Below are positions 1 through 5,525 of a stretch of DNA of 5,787 nucleotides, one piece after another. Below the pieces are notes generated by a model, which did no database searches, was not told where the DNA came from, and was given only the letters and a program-made list of their open reading frames with translations. The position numbers and the translations under genes were made by a program. Source of the DNA: Actinomycetota bacterium (GTDB taxonomy: Bacteria; Actinomycetota; Thermoleophilia; Miltoncostaeales; Miltoncostaeaceae); NCBI GenBank assembly GCA_005788075.1, contig SXZC01000009.1, forward strand, positions 1 through 5,787, read 5' to 3'. Position 1 is the first letter of the stretch; each line of letters opens with the position of its first letter.

Positions 1-1036
1 CCATCCAGAGGTCGGCGAGGGGATTGAGGCGGAAGCCGGCCCGCGTGCGCTGGATCTCCTGCAGCCGTGTCTCGATCTCCACCTGGCGCTCGGGGTGCGC
101 CACCGCCCGCAGGCGCTCGATCAGGTGCTCGTGCCGCACGGCCCCCTCGGCACCAATGGCCACCGCGAGGGCGTCGGCATGCACCGCGGCCACCCCGTCG
201 AGCACGTGCCCCCAGCCCTCGGTCAGGAGCCTCCGCCGCTGGCGCCGCTCCTCGTCATCGGCCTTCTTGGCGGCCGTCTTTCCGCCGCGCTTGCCCTCGA
301 GGGCGGCCGCCTCGGCGCGCAGGCGCTCGAGCTCCTCCGACGGGTGCTCTCCGGCTGCGGCTTCCATGGCCGACTGGATGTCGTGCACGAGGGAGGCCCC
401 GCCTGCAGCGGCCTCGAGGCTCGCCATGCCCAGATCGGTGCCGAAGCCCCTGAGCCGGCGCTCGAAGGGCCCCACCTGCAGGGCAACCAGCCCATCGGCG
501 CGCGCTCGGGCACGGGAATCGGCCGGGGCCTCGCCACGGGCCTCGAGCTCGCCGGCGATGACCTCCCACCCCGGCGTGCGGAACGGCACCAGCATGCAGC
601 GCGAGCGGATGGTGGGGATGAGGTCGGGGAGGTGGTCGGTCACGAGGATGACGTGGGAGAGGGGAGGGGGCTCCTCGAGCAGCTTCAGGATGCGGTCGGC
701 TCCCTCCTGCGGGCGCAGGCGTTCCGCACCATCGATGATCATCACCCGCCGCACGCCGACCACGGGCCGCGACGCCAGGTCGGCGAGCACGGGCTCGAGC
801 TCGTCCTGAAGGCGGATCGTCGTGCCCGAGGCGGCGACCGTGGAGATGTCCAGTGACTCCTCGTCGGGATCATGAGTGCCGCTGGGATCCACCAGCGCCC
901 ACGCCATTGCCCGGGCCGCGCGCCGCTTGCCCGACCCCCGGGGGCCGTGTAGCAGCAGTTGCTGGGGAGGGGAGGCACGCCCCGCGCTCGCCGAGAGGAT
1001 GCGCTCGGCGATGGGCTGGCCCGGGACCTCCAGCAT
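1..1036 (-). CDS. holB: DNA polymerase III subunit delta' (clamp-loader subunit), 3' end off window
   Basis: This is the delta' subunit of the replicative clamp loader, which with delta and DnaX loads the beta clamp onto primed DNA. The visible 345 residues contain a P-loop-like HGPRGSGKR at 30-38, VMIIDGAERL at 98-107 (Walker B position), LKLLEEPP at 117-124, HVILVTDHL at 128-136 and the family's SRC motif in IRSRC at 143-147. These match the delta'/DnaX AAA+ pattern in order. The Cys-rich zinc module normally found just after the P-loop helix is absent. A very charged stretch lies at about 234-269, rich in Glu, Lys and Arg, followed by a helical C-terminal collar domain. The ATG (1034-1036) shares one base with the tmk stop (TGATG), so translation is probably coupled; no strong ribosome site is seen. 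The conserved-looking end FRLNPLADLW suggests few residues are missing. The assignment is firm from motifs plus tmk linkage. Confidence 0.9.
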   Translation of the reverse strand, partial: MLEVPGQPIAERILSASAGRASPPQQLLLHGPRGSGKRRAARAMAWALVDPSGTHDPDEESLDISTVAASGTTIRLQDELEPVLADLASRPVVGVRRVMIIDGAERLRPQEGADRILKLLEEPPPLSHVILVTDHLPDLIPTIRSRCMLVPFRTPGWEVIAGELEARGEAPADSRARARADGLVALQVGPFERRLRGFGTDLGMASLEAAAGGASLVHDIQSAMEAAAGEHPSEELERLRAEAAALEGKRGGKTAAKKADDEERRQRRRLLTEGWGHVLDGVAAVHADALAVAIGAEGAVRHEHLIERLRAVAHPERQVEIETRLQEIQRTRAGFRLNPLADLWM

Positions 1037-1647
1037 CAGAGGGATCCCACCACCGTCGCCATGACGCGAGCATGCACCTCGTCGAGCGTGCCATCGGCCG
1101 AGACGAGATGCACGCGGTCGGGATAGAGGCGTGCCACCTCCCGGTAGCCCTCGGCCACGCTCTCCTGCAGAGCCTCGCCCTCGCCCTCGATGCGGTCGAC
1201 GCTCCCGCGCCCCGCCCGGCGGTCGACCGCCGCCCCCGGGGGCAGGTCGAGGATCACCGTGAGGTCGGGCATGAAGTGGCCGATGCCGGGGGCGTTCACA
1301 GCGGCGACCCGGTCGATGCCGAGCCCGCGCGCCTCCCCCTGATAGGCGAGGGATGAATCGAGGAAGCGATCGGCCACCACCCATGTGCCCGCCTCCACGG
1401 CGGGAGCGATGACGTCGGCCACCAGCTGGGCGCGCGCAGCCGCGAAGAGGAAGGCCTCCGCCCAGGGCGTCATGGCGTCGGGTCCGAGCACCACCTCACG
1501 CACGGCCTCTCCGAGGGGGGTGCCGCCCGGCTCGCGCACATGCACGACATCGTGCCCGCGGTCGCGCAGGGCGTCGGCCAGCATCACGGCCTGGGTGCTC
1601 TTTCCAGAGCCGTCAACGCCCTCCAGCGAGATGAACGTGCCCGTCAC
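1036..1647 (-). CDS. tmk: Thymidylate kinase (dTMP kinase)
   Basis: It phosphorylates dTMP to dTDP with ATP in the cytoplasm, on the route to dTTP. The 203-residue length is normal. The P-loop EGVDGSGKST is at 9-18. The REPGGTPLGE motif at 38-47 and the substrate motif DRFLDSSLAYQ at 93-103 are intact, and a LID-type segment with several Arg (143-152, RRAGRGSVDR) follows. The P-loop lacks the Arg seen in eukaryotic-type enzymes while the LID is basic, as in E. coli-type (type II) TMK. The start is GTG: its GTGA overlaps the stop of the upstream small gene by 4 nt, and the residues before the P-loop (VTGTFISLEG) have the usual length. The longer minus-strand open frame reaching to 1896 adds low-complexity Arg/Ala-rich sequence and is not credible as an N-terminus. 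The next gene, holB, starts on the last base of its stop codon. Confidence 0.95.
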   Translation of the reverse strand: MTGTFISLEGVDGSGKSTQAVMLADALRDRGHDVVHVREPGGTPLGEAVREVVLGPDAMTPWAEAFLFAAARAQLVADVIAPAVEAGTWVVADRFLDSSLAYQGEARGLGIDRVAAVNAPGIGHFMPDLTVILDLPPGAAVDRRAGRGSVDRIEGEGEALQESVAEGYREVARLYPDRVHLVSADGTLDEVHARVMATVVGSL

Positions 1648-1823
1648 GGCTGGGCCACCACGATGGCCGAGGCGATCACGAGCCCCACGGTGCCGATCAT
1701 GAGCACCCACCCGAGCACCCGCGCACGAGCAGATCGCCCGCGCCCGGTGTCGGACGCGGGCATGTCGGTGGCGAGGCGAGCCAGCACGTCGGGCAGCGGC
1801 CCGCTGGGCGGTTCGCCGGTCAT
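1644..1823 (-). CDS. Small single-pass membrane protein coupled to tmk, function unknown
   Basis: A 59-residue product that I do not recognise. Residues 1-27 are polar and Pro/Gly/Asp-rich. Residues 28-35 carry four Arg (GRGRSARAR), and about 37-57 form one clean hydrophobic helix (LGWVLMIGTVGLVIASAIVV), ending three residues later in AQP. By the positive-inside rule the N-terminus should be cytoplasmic, giving a tail-anchored type topology. There is no cleavable signal peptide. The gene is judged real because its stop overlaps the tmk GTG as GTGA and because the charged-then-hydrophobic layout is not typical of a random GC-rich frame. The ATG at 1821-1823 has no good Shine-Dalgarno sequence. 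An in-frame GTG at 1827-1829 and an ATG at 1902-1904 are alternatives, the latter adding 27 residues with no domain-like features. The protein could position the replication or nucleotide genes' products, but nothing in the sequence proves this. Confidence 0.6.
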   Translation of the reverse strand: MTGEPPSGPLPDVLARLATDMPASDTGRGRSARARVLGWVLMIGTVGLVIASAIVVAQP

Positions 1824-1932
1824 CTGCACTTGCGCCGGGTTCGGGCGTCGTGGATGCTCCCCCGCGACGGCGAGGCAAGGACGCGCATGACGACAATGCG
1901 ACATGGGGTCCGCATGGGATCCGAGGCTAGCA
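1824..1932. promoter_or_regulatory. Divergent intergenic spacer, presumed promoters of the tmk operon and the epimerase
   Basis: The spacer of about 110 bp between the divergent tmk operon and epimerase gene must hold promoters for both directions. The best plus-strand -10-like hexamer is GACAAT at 1892-1897, but it has no convincing -35 at 16-18 bp. On the minus strand I found no paired boxes. The call rests on gene orientation, not on clear motifs. Confidence 0.3.
1923..1926 (+). promoter_or_regulatory. Ribosome binding site of the epimerase gene (decides the GTG start)
   Basis: GAGG lies 6 nt before GTG at 1933-1935. The competing in-frame ATG at 1903 has no Shine-Dalgarno-like sequence before it. 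The GTG also places the Rossmann TGGAGFIG motif ten residues from the N-terminus, closer to the usual position in GalE-like proteins. Confidence 0.45.
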
Positions 1933-2862
1933 GTGGGTAGCGGGGCACCGGCGATCGTCACGGGCGGGGCCGGCTTCATCGGATCCACCCTCGCCGACGC
2001 CCTCGTCGCCGACGGCCGCGAGGTGCACGTGATCGACGACCTTTCGACCGGCCACCTGCGCAACGTGCCGTCGGAGGCCTTCCTGCACGAGGTGGACATC
2101 CGCGATGGCGCCGCGATGGCGGACATCGCCGAGCGCGCGGGGGCACCCGTCATCTTCCACCTGGCCGCGCAAGCCGACGTGCGCAAGGCCATCGCCGACC
2201 CGGCGTTCGACGCCGACGTGAACATCGCCGGCACCCTGGCGATCCTCGAGGCCTCCCGGGTGAACAACGCCCGCGTGGTATTCGCGGCCACGGGCGGGGG
2301 CTCGTACGGCGAGTACCCGGGCCTGGCCATCCCCACGCCTGAGAACGCGGAGCCCCGCCCGATGTCGCACTACGGGCAGAGCAAGCTCGCGGGCGAGGGG
2401 TACTGCGGCCTGTACGGGCGCCTCTATGGCATCGCGACCACCCGATTGAGGCTGGGCAACGTGTACGGACCCCGCCAGGACCCGCACGGCGAGGCCGGCG
2501 TGGTGGCCATCTTCTCGGGCCGCATCATCGATGGCGAGCCGGTGACGGTGTTCGGGGACGGCCTGCAGACGCGCGACTACGTGTACGTGGACGACGTGGT
2601 GGATGCCTTCCTGCGCGCCGAGTCGGGACCCGATGACCTGACCGCCAACATCGGCACCGGTCGCGAGGTGTCGGTGCTCGACCTCGCGCGCATCCTCGGT
2701 GCTCCCGATCCGACCTTCGCGCCTGCGCGCACCGGCGAGCTGCAGCGCAGCTGCCTCGATGCCAGCCGTGCCGCCGAGGTGCTCGGGTGGACGGCCGCCG
2801 TGGCGGTGGACGATGGCCTTCCGCGCACGCTCGAGGCCATCCGCGAGGCCCGCTCGGCCTAG
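1933..2862 (+). CDS. NAD-dependent sugar-nucleotide epimerase/dehydratase (UDP-glucose 4-epimerase-like)
   Basis: An extended short-chain dehydrogenase of about 309 residues that would act on a nucleotide-activated sugar, most likely at C4 of a UDP-hexose, feeding cell-surface polysaccharide or galactose metabolism. Seen in order: NAD-binding TGGAGFIGS (10-18), IDDLSTGH (34-41; the acidic residue that binds NAD ribose), HLAAQADVR (76-84), the active-site strand TGGGSYGE (120-127), catalytic YGQSK (Y147, K151), NVYGPRQDP (176-184) and GDGLQTRDYVYVDD (208-221). All are well kept, so it should be active. The exact substrate cannot be read from the sequence; a UDP-glucuronate or dTDP-sugar enzyme of the same family is possible. 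Starting at ATG 1903 would add ten residues (MGSAWDPRLA); GTG 1933 is preferred for its ribosome site. Its stop overlaps the stop of the convergent PHP gene in one CTAG. Confidence 0.85.
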   Translation: MGSGAPAIVTGGAGFIGSTLADALVADGREVHVIDDLSTGHLRNVPSEAFLHEVDIRDGAAMADIAERAGAPVIFHLAAQADVRKAIADPAFDADVNIAGTLAILEASRVNNARVVFAATGGGSYGEYPGLAIPTPENAEPRPMSHYGQSKLAGEGYCGLYGRLYGIATTRLRLGNVYGPRQDPHGEAGVVAIFSGRIIDGEPVTVFGDGLQTRDYVYVDDVVDAFLRAESGPDDLTANIGTGREVSVLDLARILGAPDPTFAPARTGELQRSCLDASRAAEVLGWTAAVAVDDGLPRTLEAIREARSA

Positions 2863-3668
2863 CCCACTCCGCGGGGCAGGGGAACCAGGCGGGGCGGGCG
2901 CACGGGCTCGCCGGCGGCGATGCGGCGGGGGCCGGCGTCCACCATCCATTCGACCTCCTCCCGGGGTCGGCGGGTGACGCCCTCGAGCGCGGTGAGCACC
3001 TCTTGGAAGTCGAGCGCGTGACCGGTGGGGGAGGGCTCATCCGAGGCGACGACGGTGACCATGCCGTTGCGAAGCAGGCTGAATGCCGCGCGCTCGACCC
3101 GCGCGCCGTACTGGCCCGACAGGCTGCCCGCCCCGAGTTGCACCAGCGCGCCGCGACCCAGCAGGTCGCGCAGGCGATCCGGGGTGCCCTGCATCGACTC
3201 CGACCTCTCGGGGTGCGCCACCACGATTCCGATGCCGCCGATTTCGAGGCCCTGAAGGAGATCGGGCAGGCCGAGCGGCCAGCCGGCATCCGGCAGCGTG
3301 ACCACCAGCCACCTGCCACCACCGCCCGCGGTGCATCGCGCCAGGACATCGGCCGGGATGCCGGCGATGCGCTCGACCGGCATGACGGCTCCGGGAAGCA
3401 GGTCGAGGGCCACGGAGCGGGCGGCGAGTTCCCCCTCGAGCAAGCGGCGAGCTGCATCTGCCGCTTCGAGGTCGTGCTCGGGATCGTCACCGATGAGCGC
3501 CGGAGTGACGGCTGTGGTGACCCCGCCTCGGACGAGCTCTTCCGACGCGGCACATGCCTCGGCGAGCCCCGGCGTGGCGCCGTGGATACCGGGCAGGATG
3601 TGGGCGTTCAGGTCGAGCACGGCGCGGGACACTACCGGGGTGACGACGTCACCGCGCCGCGCTAGCAT
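2859..3668 (-). CDS. CpsB/CapC/YwqE-like PHP-domain protein with degenerate metal site
   Basis: It resembles the manganese-dependent tyrosine phosphatases (CpsB, YwqE) that dephosphorylate bacterial tyrosine kinases controlling capsule chain length. Family landmarks remain in order over 269 residues: DLNAHILPGI (19-28, family DxHxHxLPG), GGVTTAVTP (48-56), LLPG (90-93), IVVAHPER (148-155), LVQLGAGSLSGQYG (175-188) and VVASD (206-210). Many metal ligands are changed: DxHxH reads DxNxH, the Asp after LPG is lost, the His of ATPH is Ala57, the Glu of PGQEI is Val95, the Glu of the IEFP strand is Thr124, and the His of SDAH is Pro212. H23, H152 and D210 persist. Phosphatase activity is therefore doubtful; a binding or regulatory role is inference. 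The ATG overlaps the -10 of the tRNA promoter and lacks a Shine-Dalgarno sequence. GTG at 3618-3620 or 3630-3632 would give the usual short N-terminus. No tyrosine kinase gene is in view. Confidence 0.75.
   Translation of the reverse strand: MLARRGDVVTPVVSRAVLDLNAHILPGIHGATPGLAEACAASEELVRGGVTTAVTPALIGDDPEHDLEAADAARRLLEGELAARSVALDLLPGAVMPVERIAGIPADVLARCTAGGGGRWLVVTLPDAGWPLGLPDLLQGLEIGGIGIVVAHPERSESMQGTPDRLRDLLGRGALVQLGAGSLSGQYGARVERAAFSLLRNGMVTVVASDEPSPTGHALDFQEVLTALEGVTRRPREEVEWMVDAGPRRIAAGEPVRPPRLVPLPRGVG
3639..3653. repeat. Inverted repeat GGTGAC-GAC-GTCACC
   Basis: A perfect 6-bp inverted repeat with a 3-bp spacer. It covers the -35 hexamer of the tRNA-Ala promoter and lies near the start of the divergent PHP gene: inside codons 6-10 if that gene starts at 3668, or upstream of it if the start is GTG at 3618-3620. 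Its size and position would fit a dimeric regulator, but chance occurrence in GC-rich DNA is possible. Confidence 0.35.
3640..3668 (+). promoter_or_regulatory. Promoter of tRNA-Ala
   Basis: The -35 is GTGACG (3640-3645), matching TTGACA at four of six positions. The -10 is TAGCAT (3663-3668), matching TATAAT at four of six and the actinobacterial TAnnnT pattern. The spacer is exactly 17 bp. The predicted transcription start is near 3675, a few bases before the mature tRNA 5' end at 3681. The -10 box overlaps the ATG of the divergent PHP gene. Confidence 0.6.
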
Positions 3669-3680
3669 CCCGCACCGCGA

Positions 3681-3753
3681 GGGGCATTAGCTCAGTTGGG
3701 AGAGCGCCTGGATCGCACCCAGGAGGTCAGCGGTTCGAATCCGCTATGCTCCA
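3681..3753 (+). tRNA. tRNA-Ala, anticodon CGC
   Basis: A complete 73-nt cloverleaf. The acceptor stem GGGGCAT pairs with ATGCTCC (3746-3752). It carries the G3-U70 wobble pair that is the universal identity element for alanyl-tRNA synthetase. The D arm is GCTC/GAGC with loop AGTTGGGA, the anticodon stem is CCTGG/CCAGG, and the loop ATCGCAC places CGC at 3714-3716, which reads codon GCG. The variable loop is AGGTC, and the T arm is AGCGG/CCGCT around TTCGAAT. The discriminator is A3753. The CCA end is not encoded and must be added enzymatically. GCG is an abundant alanine codon in this window. The gene has its own promoter and terminator, so it is a single-gene unit. Confidence 0.97.
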
Positions 3754-3754
3754 T

Positions 3755-3780
3755 AAAACCCCTGCATAAGTGGGGTTTTT
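3755..3780 (+). terminator. Intrinsic terminator of tRNA-Ala
   Basis: An 8-bp stem AAAACCCC (3755-3762) pairs with GGGGTTTT (3772-3779) around a 9-nt loop, ending in a run of five T (3776-3780). It begins two bases after the tRNA discriminator. It separates the tRNA from the downstream oxidoreductase gene, which therefore probably needs its own promoter. Confidence 0.85.
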
Positions 3781-3798
3781 GTGCCACTCGACCCGTTC

Positions 3799-3805
3799 AA
3801 GGTGA
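3799..3805 (+). promoter_or_regulatory. Ribosome binding site of the ETF:quinone oxidoreductase gene
   Basis: AAGGTGA lies 10 nt before ATG 3816; AGGTGA is complementary to the 3' end of 16S rRNA. It supports the start at 3816. The in-frame ATG at 3696 is inside the tRNA gene and cannot be the real start. Confidence 0.5.
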
Positions 3806-3815
3806 CCTTTCCGCG

Positions 3816-5510
3816 ATGAGCACGATTCCTGCCGAGTACCCGCCGCGACACCGTCCATCCGACTACGTCATCGCCCCGGAGGCGGGCGAGGACGAGTACA
3901 TCGAGGTCGGTGTCCTCTTCGTCGGCGCAGGCCCGGCCGGCCTGGCCGGCGCGATTCGCCTGGGCCAGCTGATGGCCGAGGATGAAGAGCTGATGGAGTC
4001 GCTCGGCGAGGTGCCGATCGCCATCGTCGAGAAGGGCAAGGGCCCCGGCTCGCACCTGCTGTCGGGGTCGGTCATGCGCCCCGGACCCTTCAAGTCGCTC
4101 TTCCCGGACGCCGCACCCGGTGAGACCCCCGGCGTGTTCGAGGAGGTCCACAAGGAGTCGGTCTACTTCCTGCGCAAGGGCTCGAAGATCCGCATCCCCA
4201 CCCCGCCGTTCCTCCACAACGACGGCAACTGGGTGGTCTCCATCAGCCAGCTCTCGCGCTTCATGGCCGAGCAGGCCGAGGAGTTCGGCGCGTACATGCT
4301 CCCCGAGACCGACGCCCAGCAGCTGCTGGTGCAGGACGGCCGGGTGGTGGGCGTGAAGACCGGTGACAAGGGCCGTGGCCGCGAGGGCGAGGAGCTTTCC
4401 ACCTTCGAGCCGGGCGTCGAGCTCCGCGCGAAGGTCACCGTCATCTGCGAGGGCACCCAGGGCCACCTGGCCGGCGTGCTGCGCAAGCACTTCGAGCTCG
4501 ACCAGGACAGCACGCAGATCTACGAGATTGGCGTGAAGGAGGTATGGGAGGTCGACAAGCCTCTCGATCGCGTCATCCACACCATCGGCTGGCCCCTGCG
4601 CATGGGCACGAAGTGGCGCGAGTACGGCGGCACGTGGATGTACCCCATGGGCGGCAACATGGTGTCGATCGGCATGGTCGTGGGGCTCGACGCCGCTGAC
4701 GCGAACCTCTCCGTGCACGACCTGCTGCAGCAGGCGAAGACCCACCCGCTCTTCAAGAACGTGCTCGAGGGCGGCCGCCGCGTGGCATGGGGGGCCAAGA
4801 CCCTCCCCGCCGGGGGCATCTACGGCCTCCCCAGCCGCTTCCACGTGCCGGGCGCCGTGCTGTGCGGCGATTCGGCCGGCTTCCTCAACGCGGCTGCGCT
4901 CAAGGGCGTGAGCTACGCCATGAAGTCGGGCATCATCGCCGCCGAGCAGGTGGCCAAGTCGATCAAGGACGGCACGGTCGAGGAGACCACCGGCCTCTGG
5001 AACTACGACGAGGCCATCAAGGACTCCGAGGTGTGGAAGGACCTCTGGAAGGTCCGCAACTTCCGCCCCTCGTATCAGAAGGGCTTCATCTACGGCGGCA
5101 TGGTTACCGGCATGATGGTGATGACCGGGGGCAAGTTCCCCAAGAAGGTCACCATCAAGGCCGACAAGGACGAGCCGGTGATCATCGGCCCGGAGCGCGA
5201 CTACCCGAAGGCCGACGGCGAGTACATCTTCGACAAGCTCTCGTCGGTGTTCCTCAGCGGCAACAAGACGCGCGACGACCAGCCGAACCACATCCGCATC
5301 CGCACCGAGGTGCCCAAGGAGCTCGCGGTCTCGTGGGAGAACATGTGCCCCGCGAAGGTGTACGAGATCGTGGACGGCTCGGAGAGCAACGGCATGGTGC
5401 ACGTGCGCATGAACAACCCGAACTGCGTGCAGTGCGGCGCCATCACCGCCAAGGGCGGCCAGCTCACCCCGCCCGAGGGCGGCAGCGGGCCCGAGTACAC
5501 CCTCACCTAG
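3816..5510 (+). CDS. Electron-transfer flavoprotein:quinone oxidoreductase (FAD, Fe-S), atypical cluster site
   Basis: A peripheral membrane flavoprotein (FixC/ETF-QO family) that takes electrons from reduced ETF, mainly from fatty-acid and amino-acid acyl-CoA dehydrogenases, to the quinone pool. The 564 residues fit the single-chain form with a fused C-terminal ferredoxin-like domain. Seen: FAD-binding VGAGPAGLAGAIRL (36-49), IVEKGKGPGSHLLSGSV as the family's EKxxxxGxHxLSG block, GVKEVWEVD, HTIGWPL, LEGGRRVAWGAKTLPAGG, LCGDSAGFLN and KGVSYAMKSGI, then the ferredoxin-like tail MCPAKVYEI with NCVQCGAIT and a final PPEGGSGPEY. Cluster cysteines C511, C537 and C540 are present, but the usual fourth Cys (third of CxxCxxC) is Ile543. 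The N-terminal 30 residues are polar, with no signal peptide or transmembrane helix. No etfAB genes are nearby. The start at 3816 follows a tRNA terminator and an AAGGTGA site. The family is firm; cluster type and acceptor quinone are open. Confidence 0.9.
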   Translation: MSTIPAEYPPRHRPSDYVIAPEAGEDEYIEVGVLFVGAGPAGLAGAIRLGQLMAEDEELMESLGEVPIAIVEKGKGPGSHLLSGSVMRPGPFKSLFPDAAPGETPGVFEEVHKESVYFLRKGSKIRIPTPPFLHNDGNWVVSISQLSRFMAEQAEEFGAYMLPETDAQQLLVQDGRVVGVKTGDKGRGREGEELSTFEPGVELRAKVTVICEGTQGHLAGVLRKHFELDQDSTQIYEIGVKEVWEVDKPLDRVIHTIGWPLRMGTKWREYGGTWMYPMGGNMVSIGMVVGLDAADANLSVHDLLQQAKTHPLFKNVLEGGRRVAWGAKTLPAGGIYGLPSRFHVPGAVLCGDSAGFLNAAALKGVSYAMKSGIIAAEQVAKSIKDGTVEETTGLWNYDEAIKDSEVWKDLWKVRNFRPSYQKGFIYGGMVTGMMVMTGGKFPKKVTIKADKDEPVIIGPERDYPKADGEYIFDKLSSVFLSGNKTRDDQPNHIRIRTEVPKELAVSWENMCPAKVYEIVDGSESNGMVHVRMNNPNCVQCGAITAKGGQLTPPEGGSGPEYTLT

Positions 5511-5525
5511 GCCCGGGTCAGGTGA
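5503..5525. terminator. Possible hairpin between convergent genes
   Basis: TCACCT (5503-5508) can pair with AGGTGA (5520-5525) around an 11-nt loop that includes CCCGGG. It spans both stop codons of the convergent pair. There is no T-run on either strand, so it is at best a weak or factor-assisted terminator. Confidence 0.25.

Noticed and set aside
24..856. Plus-strand open frames opposite holB
   Set aside because: Arg/Ser/Ala/Pro-rich shadows of the holB coding strand; the minus strand shows conserved clamp-loader motifs.
1040..1047. Palindrome GGGATCCC near the end of tmk
   Set aside because: It lies inside coding sequence and is short; palindromes of this size are expected by chance in a window of this length.
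1648..1896. N-terminal extension of thymidylate kinase to an ATG at 1894-1896
   Set aside because: The extra residues are Arg/Ala/Gly-rich with no motif and overlap the small membrane gene; GTG at 1645-1647 gives the normal TMK length.
1927..2949. Antisense open frame of about 340 codons over the epimerase gene
   Set aside because: Low-complexity Arg/Gly/His/Val-rich translation facing a gene with a full set of family motifs.
3696..3815. Upstream extension of the ETF:quinone oxidoreductase reading frame from an ATG at 3696
   Set aside because: The extension translates through the tRNA-Ala gene and its terminator; ATG 3816 with a ribosome site gives a normal family N-terminus.
3744..5402. 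Antisense open frame of about 550 codons across the ETF:quinone oxidoreductase gene
   Set aside because: A mirror of strongly GC-biased codons on the other strand; His/Leu/Val/Ala-rich with no domain, and it also overlaps the tRNA.
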